A stretch of 64,000 bases of DNA. Origin: Fimbriimonadales bacterium (GTDB taxonomy: Bacteria > Armatimonadota > Fimbriimonadia > Fimbriimonadales > ATM1). The notes under the pieces were generated by a model. It was not told the DNA's origin. It did not search any database and saw only the letters and a list, made by a program, of their open reading frames with translations. Below are positions 17,184 to 25,517 of this stretch, in pieces. The first letter of the stretch is position 1. Every line of letters begins with the position of its first letter. A program made the translations under genes and the position numbers. The stretch covers positions 1 through 64,000 of the forward strand of contig JAHCHL010000017.1 in assembly GCA_026129745.1 (NCBI GenBank). Reading direction: 5' to 3'.

Positions 17184-18452
17184 ATGAAAAACCTTGGGCA
17201 AACCAACTGGGGAGCAATGAAGCGCTTCCGGCTCATTCTGCGAGAGCAAGGCAAGAGCCGTGAAATGGGCGGCGAAGAGATGTCGATTGCCGTTCAGATC
17301 GTCGACAACATCTTTATGAATGCACTCGAAGCCGGGGCTAGCGACATCCACCTTCAGCCGGAGCGAGAACAACTAAAAATTCGGTTTCGGGTCGATGGGC
17401 AGCTGACCGAAAATGGTCAATTGCCGCCGGAAACCGCCGCGAACGTGATCGCCAGAATCAAGCTCGCCGCCGGAATGCACATAGACGAGCGCCGAGAGCC
17501 ACAGGACGGACGCATCGACATGGAATATAACGGCCGCAAGCTCAGTGCGCGTTGCTCGGTGGTTCCCGCCCTCAACGGCGAGAAGTGCGTGTTGCGACTG
17601 CTCGATCCAGCCGCAATGAGGGTCGAACTCGATGCCCTTGGCATGGATCCCGACACGAGGACTCGTTGGCTAAAGGCCCTTCAAAGCCCATACGGAATGA
17701 TTCTTGTCACGGGGCCAACCGGCTCCGGAAAGACGTCCACCCTATACGCGAGCATCAATCAGCTCGACCGCAAGAATCGGAACATCGTAACGGTCGAGGA
17801 CCCAATCGAATACGAGTTCACTGACAGCGTTACTCAGGTCCAAGTAACGGACAAGATGGGGTTTCCGAAGGTCATGCGAACGTTCCTTCGCCAAGACCCC
17901 GACGTCATGATGGTCGGCGAAATGCGAGACCCGGAGTCCTTGGCAATCGGAATTCAAGCGGCCCTAACGGGGCACCTGGTCTTAACCACGATTCACACAA
18001 ACAACTCCGTAGAAACGATCGGCAGAATGTTCGACATGGGGGCAGAGCCCTACCTCGCCGCTGCAGTTTGTGTTGGAGTCATGGCACAACGGCTGATCAG
18101 GGTCAATTGCCAGCAATGCGCTAAGAAGTACGAACCGACCGAGGACGAACTCGTTGCCCTTGGGTTTGAACCTGGACAGCCGATCCAGGGTCAATTTATG
18201 AAGGGAGAAGGCTGTGCCGAATGCAGGGGAACTGGCTTCCGTGGCCGATCCGGAGTATTCGAACTGTTTCTGGGCACGCCAGACATGAGGGCCGCAATCG
18301 CACGCGGCTCCCAGCATGGCGAAATCCAGGCGGCTGCGCGCAGGCAGGGAATGAGGACGATGATGGAAGACGGTCGTGACAAGATCCTCCGTGGCATGAC
18401 CACTCCAGACGAAGTAATCAGGGCTGTCTATAGCGCAAGCATCGAAGGGTGA
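17184..18452 (+). CDS. PilB/GspE-family assembly ATPase, short form
   Basis: A 422-residue hexameric secretion/pilus ATPase that powers extension of type IV pili or pseudopili at the inner membrane. The N2 region (IVDNIFMNALEAGASDIHLQPE) is followed by Walker A GPTGSGKTSTLYASIN near residue 176, the Asp box VEDPIEYEFT, Walker B DPDVMMVGEMRDPES, the His box LTGHLVLTTIHTNN and a four-cysteine zinc knuckle (CQQC near 310 and CAEC near 345). It lacks the N-terminal MshEN/GspE_N domain present in most PilB proteins, so it is about 140 residues short. The gene converges on pilQ; together they suggest one type IV pilus locus split over two strands. Confidence 0.92.
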   Translation: MKNLGQTNWGAMKRFRLILREQGKSREMGGEEMSIAVQIVDNIFMNALEAGASDIHLQPEREQLKIRFRVDGQLTENGQLPPETAANVIARIKLAAGMHIDERREPQDGRIDMEYNGRKLSARCSVVPALNGEKCVLRLLDPAAMRVELDALGMDPDTRTRWLKALQSPYGMILVTGPTGSGKTSTLYASINQLDRKNRNIVTVEDPIEYEFTDSVTQVQVTDKMGFPKVMRTFLRQDPDVMMVGEMRDPESLAIGIQAALTGHLVLTTIHTNNSVETIGRMFDMGAEPYLAAAVCVGVMAQRLIRVNCQQCAKKYEPTEDELVALGFEPGQPIQGQFMKGEGCAECRGTGFRGRSGVFELFLGTPDMRAAIARGSQHGEIQAAARRQGMRTMMEDGRDKILRGMTTPDEVIRAVYSASIEG

Positions 18453-18463
18453 GTTAAAGCCAA

Positions 18464-18488
18464 AGCCCCCGACAAAACGTCGGGGGCT
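18464..18488 (+). terminator. Hairpin after the PilB/GspE gene
   Basis: A perfect 10-bp stem (AGCCCCCGAC / GTCGGGGGCT) with a five-base loop lies 12 bases after the stop codon. No U-tract follows on the plus strand, so efficiency as an intrinsic terminator is uncertain. Confidence 0.55.
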
Positions 18489-18568
18489 GGAGTAGTGCAG
18501 GAGTGGCTATCGAAAGTCGTTTCCTATCTATTGGACGCCCTCGCTCCTAAATTGGTTCGCATAGCTGC

Positions 18569-18606
18569 AAAAAAAGCCGGCCCCATCGGAAACTCGATGG
18601 GGCCGG
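18569..18606 (-). terminator. Intrinsic terminator of the pil operon
   Basis: On the minus strand, a 12-bp stem (CCGGCCCCATCG / CGATGGGGCCGG) is followed directly by a run of seven Ts. It lies about 28 bases beyond the pilQ stop and is a textbook Rho-independent terminator for the pilus operon. Confidence 0.88.
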
Positions 18607-18634
18607 TTGCTGAGTGTGTTAGGAGGTGACTCGA

Positions 18635-21256
18635 TTAGCCTTTGCCGCCCGAAAGGGTGACAGGGTTGTTTCCGGCGCCAATGGCAGTGCCTTCGGTCAC
18701 TCGCGCGGTGAGGAAGATGATGATCTCGCCGTTCCGCTTGGAGTGGGTGGTTCGCTTGAAGAGCTGGCCGATCAAAGGCAGATCCATGAGCAGCGGAATA
18801 CCGCTGACTTCCTTGCGAATCTCTTCCGTGATCAGTCCGCCGATCGCAATCGTCTCGCCACTTGCCATGCGAAGCGTGCTTCGCGCTGTGCGAACGGCAG
18901 TGATCGGTATCATCCCGCCAGTTCCCGTTTCCAGGAAGCTGCGAATGAATGACACAGTCGGCTGAACCTCAAGCGTGATCGAACCGTCGCCGCCAACGCG
19001 TGGCAGTACGTTCAGTTTGACTCCAACTTCTTCTTCTCCAACTTCGACGTTCGTGCCAGTCGGCGTGACCTGAATCGACTTGATGTATCTCACAACATCG
19101 CCGACGAACACAACCGCTTCGCGACCATCCGTGGCAGCCACGTTCGGTCTACTGATGAAGTCGTTCTTGTTGAGAACTTTGTCGAGAGTTGCGATGACAT
19201 CGCCGCCCCAACCCTTACCGTTGATGAAACCGGTAACCGAATTGAAAGGAGAGCCATCCGAACCTGCCGGTTGTGAATTGTTCAAGTTGATGATCTTGAC
19301 TGCCCCACCGGTAAACAGATCCCAGTGAATGCCTGCCTTCAAGATGTCTTCCTTCGAAACGTCGACGATTCGAGCTTCAATGATCACCTGTGGAATGGGC
19401 AGATCGATTGCGTTGAGCATCTCGAGCGCAGCTTCGACGGTTTCGCGTGCGCCGCTGAGAATGAGCTTCATCGGAACAGACACGAGTTCGCGTGGCGTGT
19501 AGATTGACTTTGCACTGATTTCTGAAATGCCAGCGGAAATCCTTCCGCCATCGCTGTCGGTCGTTGCGGCTTGGCCGCCAGCGCCCGTCGTGTCCACATA
19601 GCTGAGGCCCGAAGCGCCTTCAGCGCCAGTCATGACCTTCAGTCGGTTGAATGTGCTCGTCAATCGATCTCGAAGCGCGCGCGGATCCGCATACTTCACA
19701 TCGTAGACGGTGTATACGATCTCGCCGAGCGCGGCAACGTCGTCGATCTTCGTAACCATCGCGTAAACGCGCTCAACTTCAGCGGGTCGCCCATGCAGCA
19801 CGAGCATCTGACCTGCCGTGCTTGTCTTCGGCGTTGCAACGACGGAAACTGGACCGGCGAATGCTTTGATTGCAGCAAGCAGATCCTCAGCGTCTCCACC
19901 GCGAACTTGATAGGTCATGGTGATCGGTCGCATATTCGCCATATCGGAATGGCTTACGCCGAGCATGTCTGCAAGTGCGTTGTCGATCTGCATGATCATC
20001 GCAGCCGCTTGCTCCACTCGGCCTTTCTCGCCGATGAGGATCAAATAATCCGCATCGCCTTCGACGGCCGCTTGATTGCCGGCTGCTGCGCCGCCGTTTC
20101 CTGCACCTTGCGCAGGTGGTTGTGCTTGCGCCTGTCCGCCACCAACTGGAGGAGCTGCGCCTTGATCGCCGCCACCAACTGGAGGATTGCCGCCTGTCGG
20201 AGGGGGGGTAGCAGTCTTGCCGCCTTCTGCGGTGATCGGAAGGTCGCTGAGATCGCCAGACTCGCTCGGATGAACGACGCGAAGCGACTCATTGATAGAA
20301 TCGATACTGAGAGCCTTGAGAATCGTGCGCTTGATCTCGCCGGCCTTTCGACTTGCGAGAGGAACGACTCGTGTCGTTGTCAAATGCGCAGTTGCGCCAG
20401 GCTCTTGAGACAGCACTTTCTGTAGGAACGATGCCGTTCCGACAACGTAAGTGTTGCCGATCTTTGCATAGCGGAAACCAGACAGCTTCGTGATTAGATC
20501 GAGAGCCTGCTCGACGGTGACGTTCTTTAGCGAAACGGTCAGCGTTGTGCGAACTTCGGGCGAAGCGACGATATTCGATCCTGTTTGCTCTGCAAGCGTC
20601 TTCAGAATGATCGTAACGTCGGTGTCTTGAAACTCAAGAAGAATTCTTGATTGTGCGGTTCCGACAGAAACCATTCGGGGCTGCATCGGCGTGATTGCCG
20701 CTGGGCTTGTCGTTGGCTTCTGATCGCTGACCGGCAGATTGTTCGTGACGACTTCGGTTGCGGTCTTCGTCGTAGAGGTTGCAGGGCTGATCGTGCCAGA
20801 AAGCTGCTTGATTGCTTCTGCCATTGCCTTGGCATCTTCTGCGGCAGAGTCTCGCTTCCCCGTGGTCGTCGTCTTAGTTGCAGTCTTTGCGACAAGAACG
20901 TCCCAACCATCATCAGCCTTTGCATATCCGATCTCAAGCCCAGTCGTTATGTGAATAGCGATTCGGACTTCTGTCGGCTTGAATTGGCCGATTCGATAGT
21001 AGTCTATGCCGTTGATTCCGACGTTGACGGTCGTGGTCTTTCCAACCCAGACGGCGTTGAATGACGCGAGAGCGGTCTTTCCGCCATTGATCGTGCTGAC
21101 TTGCGGTTTCGGAAGATTCTCGCCACGCACGTGCAAGACGTAACCGCCCTCGGCCTTTGCGCCGGTGACACTCGTTATCTTGCCCTGAGCGTAGGCTCCA
21201 GCCGCCGCCAACAAGCCCAATGAAAGAGCCGCTATTCGGGTTCCTACGAACTTCAT
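18635..21256 (-). CDS. pilQ: Type IV pilus secretin PilQ
   Basis: An 873-residue secretin forming the outer-membrane pore for type IV pili. The start is placed at the ATG followed by a clear signal peptide (RIAALSLGLLAAAGAYAQG); it lies four bases after the pilP stop with GGGAGG overlapping that stop, and a longer in-frame extension would read into pilP. Domain order: an AMIN-type domain (about 25-115), a Thr/Lys-rich linker, an STN/N0 domain (LEFQDTDVTIILKTLAEQTG), two or more N1-type domains, one interrupted by a Gly/Pro/Gln-rich insert near 345-400, and the secretin C-domain from about 620 with VPRVGGDGSITLEVQP and the final LMDLPLIGQLFKRTTHSK plus a beta-lip ending in EIIIFLTARV. Confidence 0.95.
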   Translation of the reverse strand: MKFVGTRIAALSLGLLAAAGAYAQGKITSVTGAKAEGGYVLHVRGENLPKPQVSTINGGKTALASFNAVWVGKTTTVNVGINGIDYYRIGQFKPTEVRIAIHITTGLEIGYAKADDGWDVLVAKTATKTTTTGKRDSAAEDAKAMAEAIKQLSGTISPATSTTKTATEVVTNNLPVSDQKPTTSPAAITPMQPRMVSVGTAQSRILLEFQDTDVTIILKTLAEQTGSNIVASPEVRTTLTVSLKNVTVEQALDLITKLSGFRYAKIGNTYVVGTASFLQKVLSQEPGATAHLTTTRVVPLASRKAGEIKRTILKALSIDSINESLRVVHPSESGDLSDLPITAEGGKTATPPPTGGNPPVGGGDQGAAPPVGGGQAQAQPPAQGAGNGGAAAGNQAAVEGDADYLILIGEKGRVEQAAAMIMQIDNALADMLGVSHSDMANMRPITMTYQVRGGDAEDLLAAIKAFAGPVSVVATPKTSTAGQMLVLHGRPAEVERVYAMVTKIDDVAALGEIVYTVYDVKYADPRALRDRLTSTFNRLKVMTGAEGASGLSYVDTTGAGGQAATTDSDGGRISAGISEISAKSIYTPRELVSVPMKLILSGARETVEAALEMLNAIDLPIPQVIIEARIVDVSKEDILKAGIHWDLFTGGAVKIINLNNSQPAGSDGSPFNSVTGFINGKGWGGDVIATLDKVLNKNDFISRPNVAATDGREAVVFVGDVVRYIKSIQVTPTGTNVEVGEEEVGVKLNVLPRVGGDGSITLEVQPTVSFIRSFLETGTGGMIPITAVRTARSTLRMASGETIAIGGLITEEIRKEVSGIPLLMDLPLIGQLFKRTTHSKRNGEIIIFLTARVTEGTAIGAGNNPVTLSGGKG

Positions 21257-21260
21257 GGTC

Positions 21261-21884
21261 TTAGTTGCCTCCCACCGATAAGGTGATGGTTTTGCCGTTG
21301 TGCTGGACCTTGACCTGTCCGTTCTGAATGCCAACGACCTTGCTATTCGAACCTACACTCTCATTCACGCGGACCATCCGTTGGCCGCCGTCGTCGCCGC
21401 GGAACACGGCCACTGGCCGAGGTCCGTCGACAACACCGATGAGTGTGTAAGCGAATTCGTTTGATGGACGAAGCGGAGCTGATTCACTGATGCTAGCCTC
21501 TCCGCCCGCCGGCCACTGTGGGTCCCCGCTAAACACCCAAGGTGGCACGGTTGTGTTGATGTCGCTTGTGATTCGCCGACCGCTCGAACTTGAATTTGTC
21601 GAAGATGGATTCTGTTGAGCTGGAGGATTCTCCTGCGGCCTTGGATCCATATCAGCAAGCGGGCTCGGTTGAAATGGATTGCGCCGTGTCAGCCCGATCA
21701 TATCGAGATCAGCAACGAGAACGTCACTGTTTGCCTGTTCATCCTTTGGCGCCTTCTCGGCGACCTCTTTCTGCTTCTTGTTGTTTGGTTGGCTGAGCGA
21801 TGAACTGAATTGCCACGCTCCAATTCCCAAGACAACGACCACCAGGCCGATCACAATCGCAATCTTGCGCTTATCGTCTTTCAT
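21261..21884 (-). CDS. pilP: PilP-like pilus alignment protein
   Basis: A 207-residue protein in the position of pilP, between pilO and pilQ. It has an N-terminal membrane anchor (IAIVIGLVVVVLGIGAWQF), a disordered Asn/Ser/Pro-rich middle containing RRNPFQPSP, and a C-terminal beta domain with the pattern typical of PilP: TLIGVVDGPRPVAVFRG, GQRMVRVNESVG and ending in TITLSVGGN. PilP normally links the inner-membrane PilN/PilO platform to the secretin. This one has a TM helix rather than a lipobox, which differs from proteobacterial PilP. It abuts pilO with no gap and leads into pilQ. Confidence 0.8.
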   Translation of the reverse strand: MKDDKRKIAIVIGLVVVVLGIGAWQFSSSLSQPNNKKQKEVAEKAPKDEQANSDVLVADLDMIGLTRRNPFQPSPLADMDPRPQENPPAQQNPSSTNSSSSGRRITSDINTTVPPWVFSGDPQWPAGGEASISESAPLRPSNEFAYTLIGVVDGPRPVAVFRGDDGGQRMVRVNESVGSNSKVVGIQNGQVKVQHNGKTITLSVGGN

Positions 21885-22523
21885 TTAAGCTGCTCCTTGC
21901 TTTGTTCCAGTCGACGCGGACGCCGACGAAGCTTGAGGGGATTGAGAGAAAACGTACACGCGAAGCACAATCGTCGTATCGACTGCTTCCAAAGTCAAGC
22001 CATCCGTCTTGGTCTTCGGATCGAGGCTCATGTGCCGCACTCCTACAATTTTCGGAAAATCGGCAAGCTTCTGAAGGAACACCATCGTTGCGCCGAACTC
22101 GCCTTTGCACTTGACCTCGACATCAAGCTCGTCATACGCTTTCCGAACTTCGCGAGACTTTTCTTTTTCTTCAGTCGGTTGCTTCTTTTGTTCCTTTGCC
22201 ATTGGACGGACGCCAATGATCTCAAGGCCACACTGCTTGCCTGTTGCTTCTAACTCCTGAAGCAGAGTCGGAACATAGGCTGCTGTCGCAACACCCATTT
22301 CCAAGTGAGTCAATTCCATCTGACTTGCCAGTACTTCCTGTTTGACCAACTCCGCTTGCCCGACAAGATTCGGTGTTCCGCCGATCTCCTGCTTCATCGT
22401 TCTGACTTGGCTCTCGTTCTTCTCGACATTGCCGTTTTGCCAATACGCTGCTGCTGCAACGGCGACAATGCTAAGCGCTGTCAAACCAATGAACACCTTT
22501 GGCTGAGGACCCTTCTGTTTCAT
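21885..22523 (-). CDS. pilO: Pilus assembly protein PilO
   Basis: A 212-residue bitopic inner-membrane protein with one N-terminal TM helix (FIGLTALSIVAVAAAAYW), a coiled-coil segment (about 30-80) and a ferredoxin-like periplasmic domain (LLQELEATGKQCGLEIIGVRP to LRVYVFS). This is the PilO layout; PilO pairs with PilN in the assembly platform. A Lys/Glu-rich insertion (about residues 110-130) and an Ala/Ser-rich tail are lineage features. It is two bases downstream of pilN and directly abuts pilP. Confidence 0.85.
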   Translation of the reverse strand: MKQKGPQPKVFIGLTALSIVAVAAAAYWQNGNVEKNESQVRTMKQEIGGTPNLVGQAELVKQEVLASQMELTHLEMGVATAAYVPTLLQELEATGKQCGLEIIGVRPMAKEQKKQPTEEKEKSREVRKAYDELDVEVKCKGEFGATMVFLQKLADFPKIVGVRHMSLDPKTKTDGLTLEAVDTTIVLRVYVFSQSPQASSASASTGTKQGAA

Positions 22524-22525
22524 GA

Positions 22526-23122
22526 TTAGGACCCCTCCTTAGTTGGGGTTTTGGTGGACTCCTCTGTGCCGGGCACAAAGGAGACAATGTGAAATTCAAG
22601 ACCAGTCCCTTGCGACGTGCGCTTTTGATCCGTATAGCGCAACTCGACGTTTGCAAGATCAGGACTTCGCTGCAAGCGAAGCATCAACTCACCGATCAAG
22701 TTCTGATCGATGCTCATGCCCGTCCACGACAACTCGACGGGCTTAGTCAAGTCGTTATTCGCGCTTGCCTTTACGCGCGTGAAAAACGTGTTTGGAGGAA
22801 TGACGAGACTTGCGTGATCGAGAATGCGCCACCATCGCTCCGTGTCGTGTCGCGCTTTGCTCAGCGTTTCGAGTCGAGGCTTTAGCGCCCGAAGAATCTT
22901 CTCGTTCTGCTCAATCTCCTCTTTGTAAGGCCGCAGTTCGTTAAGTTTCGTTTCAAGCGAGCGTGCCTCCGCTGCTGCTGACTCGGCCTTCAGTGTCAAA
23001 TACCCAACACCGACTAAGCCGATAAGCGTGACGCCAACAAATGCGAAGAACCATGATCGAGCCTTGCGCTCGCGGTCGCGCTTCTGCTTGCGTTGTTCTG
23101 CAATGAGGTTAATGTACGGCAT
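22526..23122 (-). CDS. pilN: Pilus assembly protein PilN
   Basis: A 198-residue bitopic membrane protein. The start is set at the ATG giving MPYINLIAEQRKQKR, the short conserved N-terminus that docks into PilM; AGGAG lies just upstream and overlaps the pilM stop. A TM helix follows (WFFAFVGVTLIGLVGVGYL), then a coiled coil and a ferredoxin-like domain (LRLQRSPDLANVELRYTDQ). The longer in-frame extension upstream would be antisense-like sequence inside pilM and is unlikely to be translated. Confidence 0.88.
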   Translation of the reverse strand: MPYINLIAEQRKQKRDRERKARSWFFAFVGVTLIGLVGVGYLTLKAESAAAEARSLETKLNELRPYKEEIEQNEKILRALKPRLETLSKARHDTERWWRILDHASLVIPPNTFFTRVKASANNDLTKPVELSWTGMSIDQNLIGELMLRLQRSPDLANVELRYTDQKRTSQGTGLEFHIVSFVPGTEESTKTPTKEGS

Positions 23123-23132
23123 GACTTTCTCC

Positions 23133-24227
23133 TTACGCGGCTGCAGCAGCCTTTCCAGACCGCCGCATCGCCAAACCGACTGCGACAGACAACTCTCGAG
23201 GATCGGCAGAAGTCGAATACTCGCCAACCGTGAATCGCGAATTCGCGAACGGGTCCGGCGTAATCACTTCGATTCCAAGCCTGTGCCCAAGATACTTTGG
23301 AAGGCCATTCAACAGGCTGCCTCCACCGATGAGATAGATTTGCGTGACCGCGCGAGGACTCCCTTGCCCAGTCTGCTGACTGTGAAAATAGTTCAACGAC
23401 CTTCGAATCTCACGAACGAGCTCGTCGACCATTGGCTGAATAACACGAAGCGGAGCGTTCTCCATTGGACCATCGTTGATGAGCGGCGATAGATCCAGCG
23501 AGCGCTTGCCATCTTCTGCTTCCTCTGGCGAAAGCTTGAAATAGTTGACCAGCGCATCAGTCATCGAATCGCCGCCAATTGGAATCGATCGCGTCAAACT
23601 GAACGCACCCATATCGACAACGCTCACATCGGTCGTCTTTGCGCCGATGTCGATGATTGCAATCGCGTTGTCAGATGCGTTGTTCAGCGGATCCGCTTCG
23701 ATCAGCGAACGATAGGCCGCAAATGCCTCGACATCGACATTCTCCACATCCAATCCCGCAGCATCGACTGCCGCGAGCCGGCTCTCAACCATGTCTTTTG
23801 GCGACGCCGCGATCAATACTTCCATCTGGCCATCGTCGAGCAAGCCGAGCACTTCGCACTCGATATAGCTCTCTTCGACGCTGCTCGGAACGTACCGGCC
23901 GGCTTCAAAGCGAATAGACTTTCGCAAAGCGTCCTCTGGCATATTCGGCATCTTCACCGTTCGCACGACGACCGTCGAACCAGCGACCGCCACATTGGCA
24001 GCCGACGCAGAAATGTGAGAGTTGCGAAGACACTGCTTAATGGCAGCGCCCACGGCGTGCGGATCGGTGACGACTCCGTCTTGCACGCTGTCAGGCGGCG
24101 TTTCGATATATCCGAGTCCCGTAACACGAAACCCGTTGTTCGTTCGTTCGACTTGAGCGACATCGATCGTCTTGTGACCGATATCGATGCCGACGAACTT
24201 GTCTTTAGAAAAGAGGTTAAGCGACAT
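23133..24227 (-). CDS. pilM: Pilus assembly protein PilM
   Basis: A 364-residue actin-like ATPase of the PilM/FtsA-like fold that sits on the cytoplasmic side and binds PilN. The phosphate-1 motif FVGIDIGHKTIDVAQV is at the N-terminus, the phosphate-2 motif is AIAIIDIGAKTTDVSVV, and the adenosine motif is YLIGGGSLLNGLPKYL. It ends in an alanine run. The start ATG lies inside the end of the preceding helix-turn-helix gene (11-base overlap). Confidence 0.93.
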   Translation of the reverse strand: MSLNLFSKDKFVGIDIGHKTIDVAQVERTNNGFRVTGLGYIETPPDSVQDGVVTDPHAVGAAIKQCLRNSHISASAANVAVAGSTVVVRTVKMPNMPEDALRKSIRFEAGRYVPSSVEESYIECEVLGLLDDGQMEVLIAASPKDMVESRLAAVDAAGLDVENVDVEAFAAYRSLIEADPLNNASDNAIAIIDIGAKTTDVSVVDMGAFSLTRSIPIGGDSMTDALVNYFKLSPEEAEDGKRSLDLSPLINDGPMENAPLRVIQPMVDELVREIRRSLNYFHSQQTGQGSPRAVTQIYLIGGGSLLNGLPKYLGHRLGIEVITPDPFANSRFTVGEYSTSADPRELSVAVGLAMRRSGKAAAAA

Positions 24228-24699
24228 CCTTTTGATCCTCCTGGTAATCGCCCTTTGTCTTGATCGACTGCAGGGACATCCACTCTTCGACGCCTTGACG
24301 TGGGAACTTCCAATCGCCGTCTACCATGAACGCCGGTATGTCGCCAGACTCCGCAAGCGTTACGACCGATTGAATGCTCGTTCGCAAATGCCTTGCGGCT
24401 TCTCGAAGCGTCATGACCGAATGCGCGCCGGCGAGAATGCCCCTCAACATCTGATGCATTTGCTCAGGTGAGAGAAACAACTCGAGACGAACGACGGACC
24501 CGGCTCCACCGATGACGGCAGGGCTGATCTCGTGCGGTTCGTAAACGTCGGATGCCCCAGCGATCGGGCTGTTGTGACTCGCTGCCGCCGCAGCGTTTGA
24601 TTCTTGAGAATTCGCTGGCACAGGCTCTGGCTGCGCCGTTTGCTTTTGATCGGCACCCGATTGCATGCTTGCTTTCCGGATTGCGTCGACGAGATTCAT
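24217..24699 (-). CDS. Excisionase-type helix-turn-helix protein in the pil operon
   Basis: A 160-residue protein with a long disordered N-terminal part rich in Gln, Pro, Ala and Ser, and a C-terminal winged helix of the excisionase/MerR type at about residues 96-141 (MTLREAARHLRTSIQSVV, then AFMVDGDWKFPRQGVEEWM). That fold binds DNA in excisionases and in many small regulators. It is embedded between an ExeA-like ATPase and pilM, overlapping both by 1 and 11 bases, so it must be co-translated with the pilus machinery. Function is not known; an autoregulator of the operon or a protein-binding adaptor are both possible. Confidence 0.75.
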   Translation of the reverse strand: MNLVDAIRKASMQSGADQKQTAQPEPVPANSQESNAAAAASHNSPIAGASDVYEPHEISPAVIGGAGSVVRLELFLSPEQMHQMLRGILAGAHSVMTLREAARHLRTSIQSVVTLAESGDIPAFMVDGDWKFPRQGVEEWMSLQSIKTKGDYQEDQKDVA

Positions 24700-25517
24700 T
24701 ACGCTGCCTCCTCGACGGGCACATCGTTCAGAATCGCATGCATCGTGAATCCGTCGATGCGCTTGAGCTTTTGCATCGCGCCAACAAGCAGCGCGTTATC
24801 CGCAGCTTGGCTGACCAAGCGCGGAGTTCCATTCGAAAACTTGTGAATCTCAAAAACGGCGTCGGGAGTAAACGGGCTTTGCTCACCGGTGTAACCCGCT
24901 GTTCGCAATCGATGCTCGATCATCGCACCCGTTTCCGTAACGTCGAGCGGTCCAATCGAATAGCGAATTGCGATTCGTTGCTGAAGCGCCGGAACTTTTT
25001 CAATCTTTGGCTTCAACTCAAGCTGGCCGAGCAAAATCAAATTGATCAAGAACTGATCGTTCATCTGACAGTTCAACATCAACCGAATCTCTTCCAAAGT
25101 TGCTGAAGAACGAATGAGATGCGCTTCGTCGACGAGCATGACGACCGTCTTGCCGCGCTCATAGTTTTCGAGCAAGATCTTGTATAGCTCCTGCACCAGC
25201 ACCTGGCGATTGCGCGAAGTCGACTCGTGCCCAAGCTGGCTCATCACCTCTTGAAGCATCTGAACGGGAGTCAAAATCGGATTGACGATCAATACGACCT
25301 GATACTTGATCGGGTCCAATAGCTCGAGCAGCTTGCGGCTGATCGTGGTCTTGCCGAGGCCGATATCGCCGCAAAGCATCGCCGCGCCCTTGTTCCTGGT
25401 CACGGCATAGTGCAGCATCATCAGCGCGTCCTCGTGCGAGCGGCTGAGGTAGAGGAACCTCGGGTCAGGCGTGAGGCTGAACGGCGGTTCACTGAGTCCC
25501 CAATAGGATTCGTACAT
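24699..25517 (-). CDS. ExeA/GspA-like AAA ATPase
   Basis: A 272-residue AAA ATPase of the ExeA family. The N-terminus YWGLSEPPFSLTPDPRFLYLSRSHEDAL is the family signature; Walker A is GDIGLGKTT (residues 50-58) and Walker B is VVMLVDEAHLI. ExeA/GspA proteins help insert secretins into the envelope in type II secretion, usually with a peptidoglycan-binding domain, which is absent here. As first gene of the pil operon it likely supports secretin or pilus assembly, an inference from position. GGAGGG lies six bases before the ATG. Confidence 0.88.
   Translation of the reverse strand: MYESYWGLSEPPFSLTPDPRFLYLSRSHEDALMMLHYAVTRNKGAAMLCGDIGLGKTTISRKLLELLDPIKYQVVLIVNPILTPVQMLQEVMSQLGHESTSRNRQVLVQELYKILLENYERGKTVVMLVDEAHLIRSSATLEEIRLMLNCQMNDQFLINLILLGQLELKPKIEKVPALQQRIAIRYSIGPLDVTETGAMIEHRLRTAGYTGEQSPFTPDAVFEIHKFSNGTPRLVSQAADNALLVGAMQKLKRIDGFTMHAILNDVPVEEAA

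Noticed and set aside
19571-20425. A 284-codon plus-strand ORF antisense to pilQ
   Set aside because: Composition (Arg, Cys, His-rich) is typical of a shadow, and the pilQ frame contains all secretin motifs.
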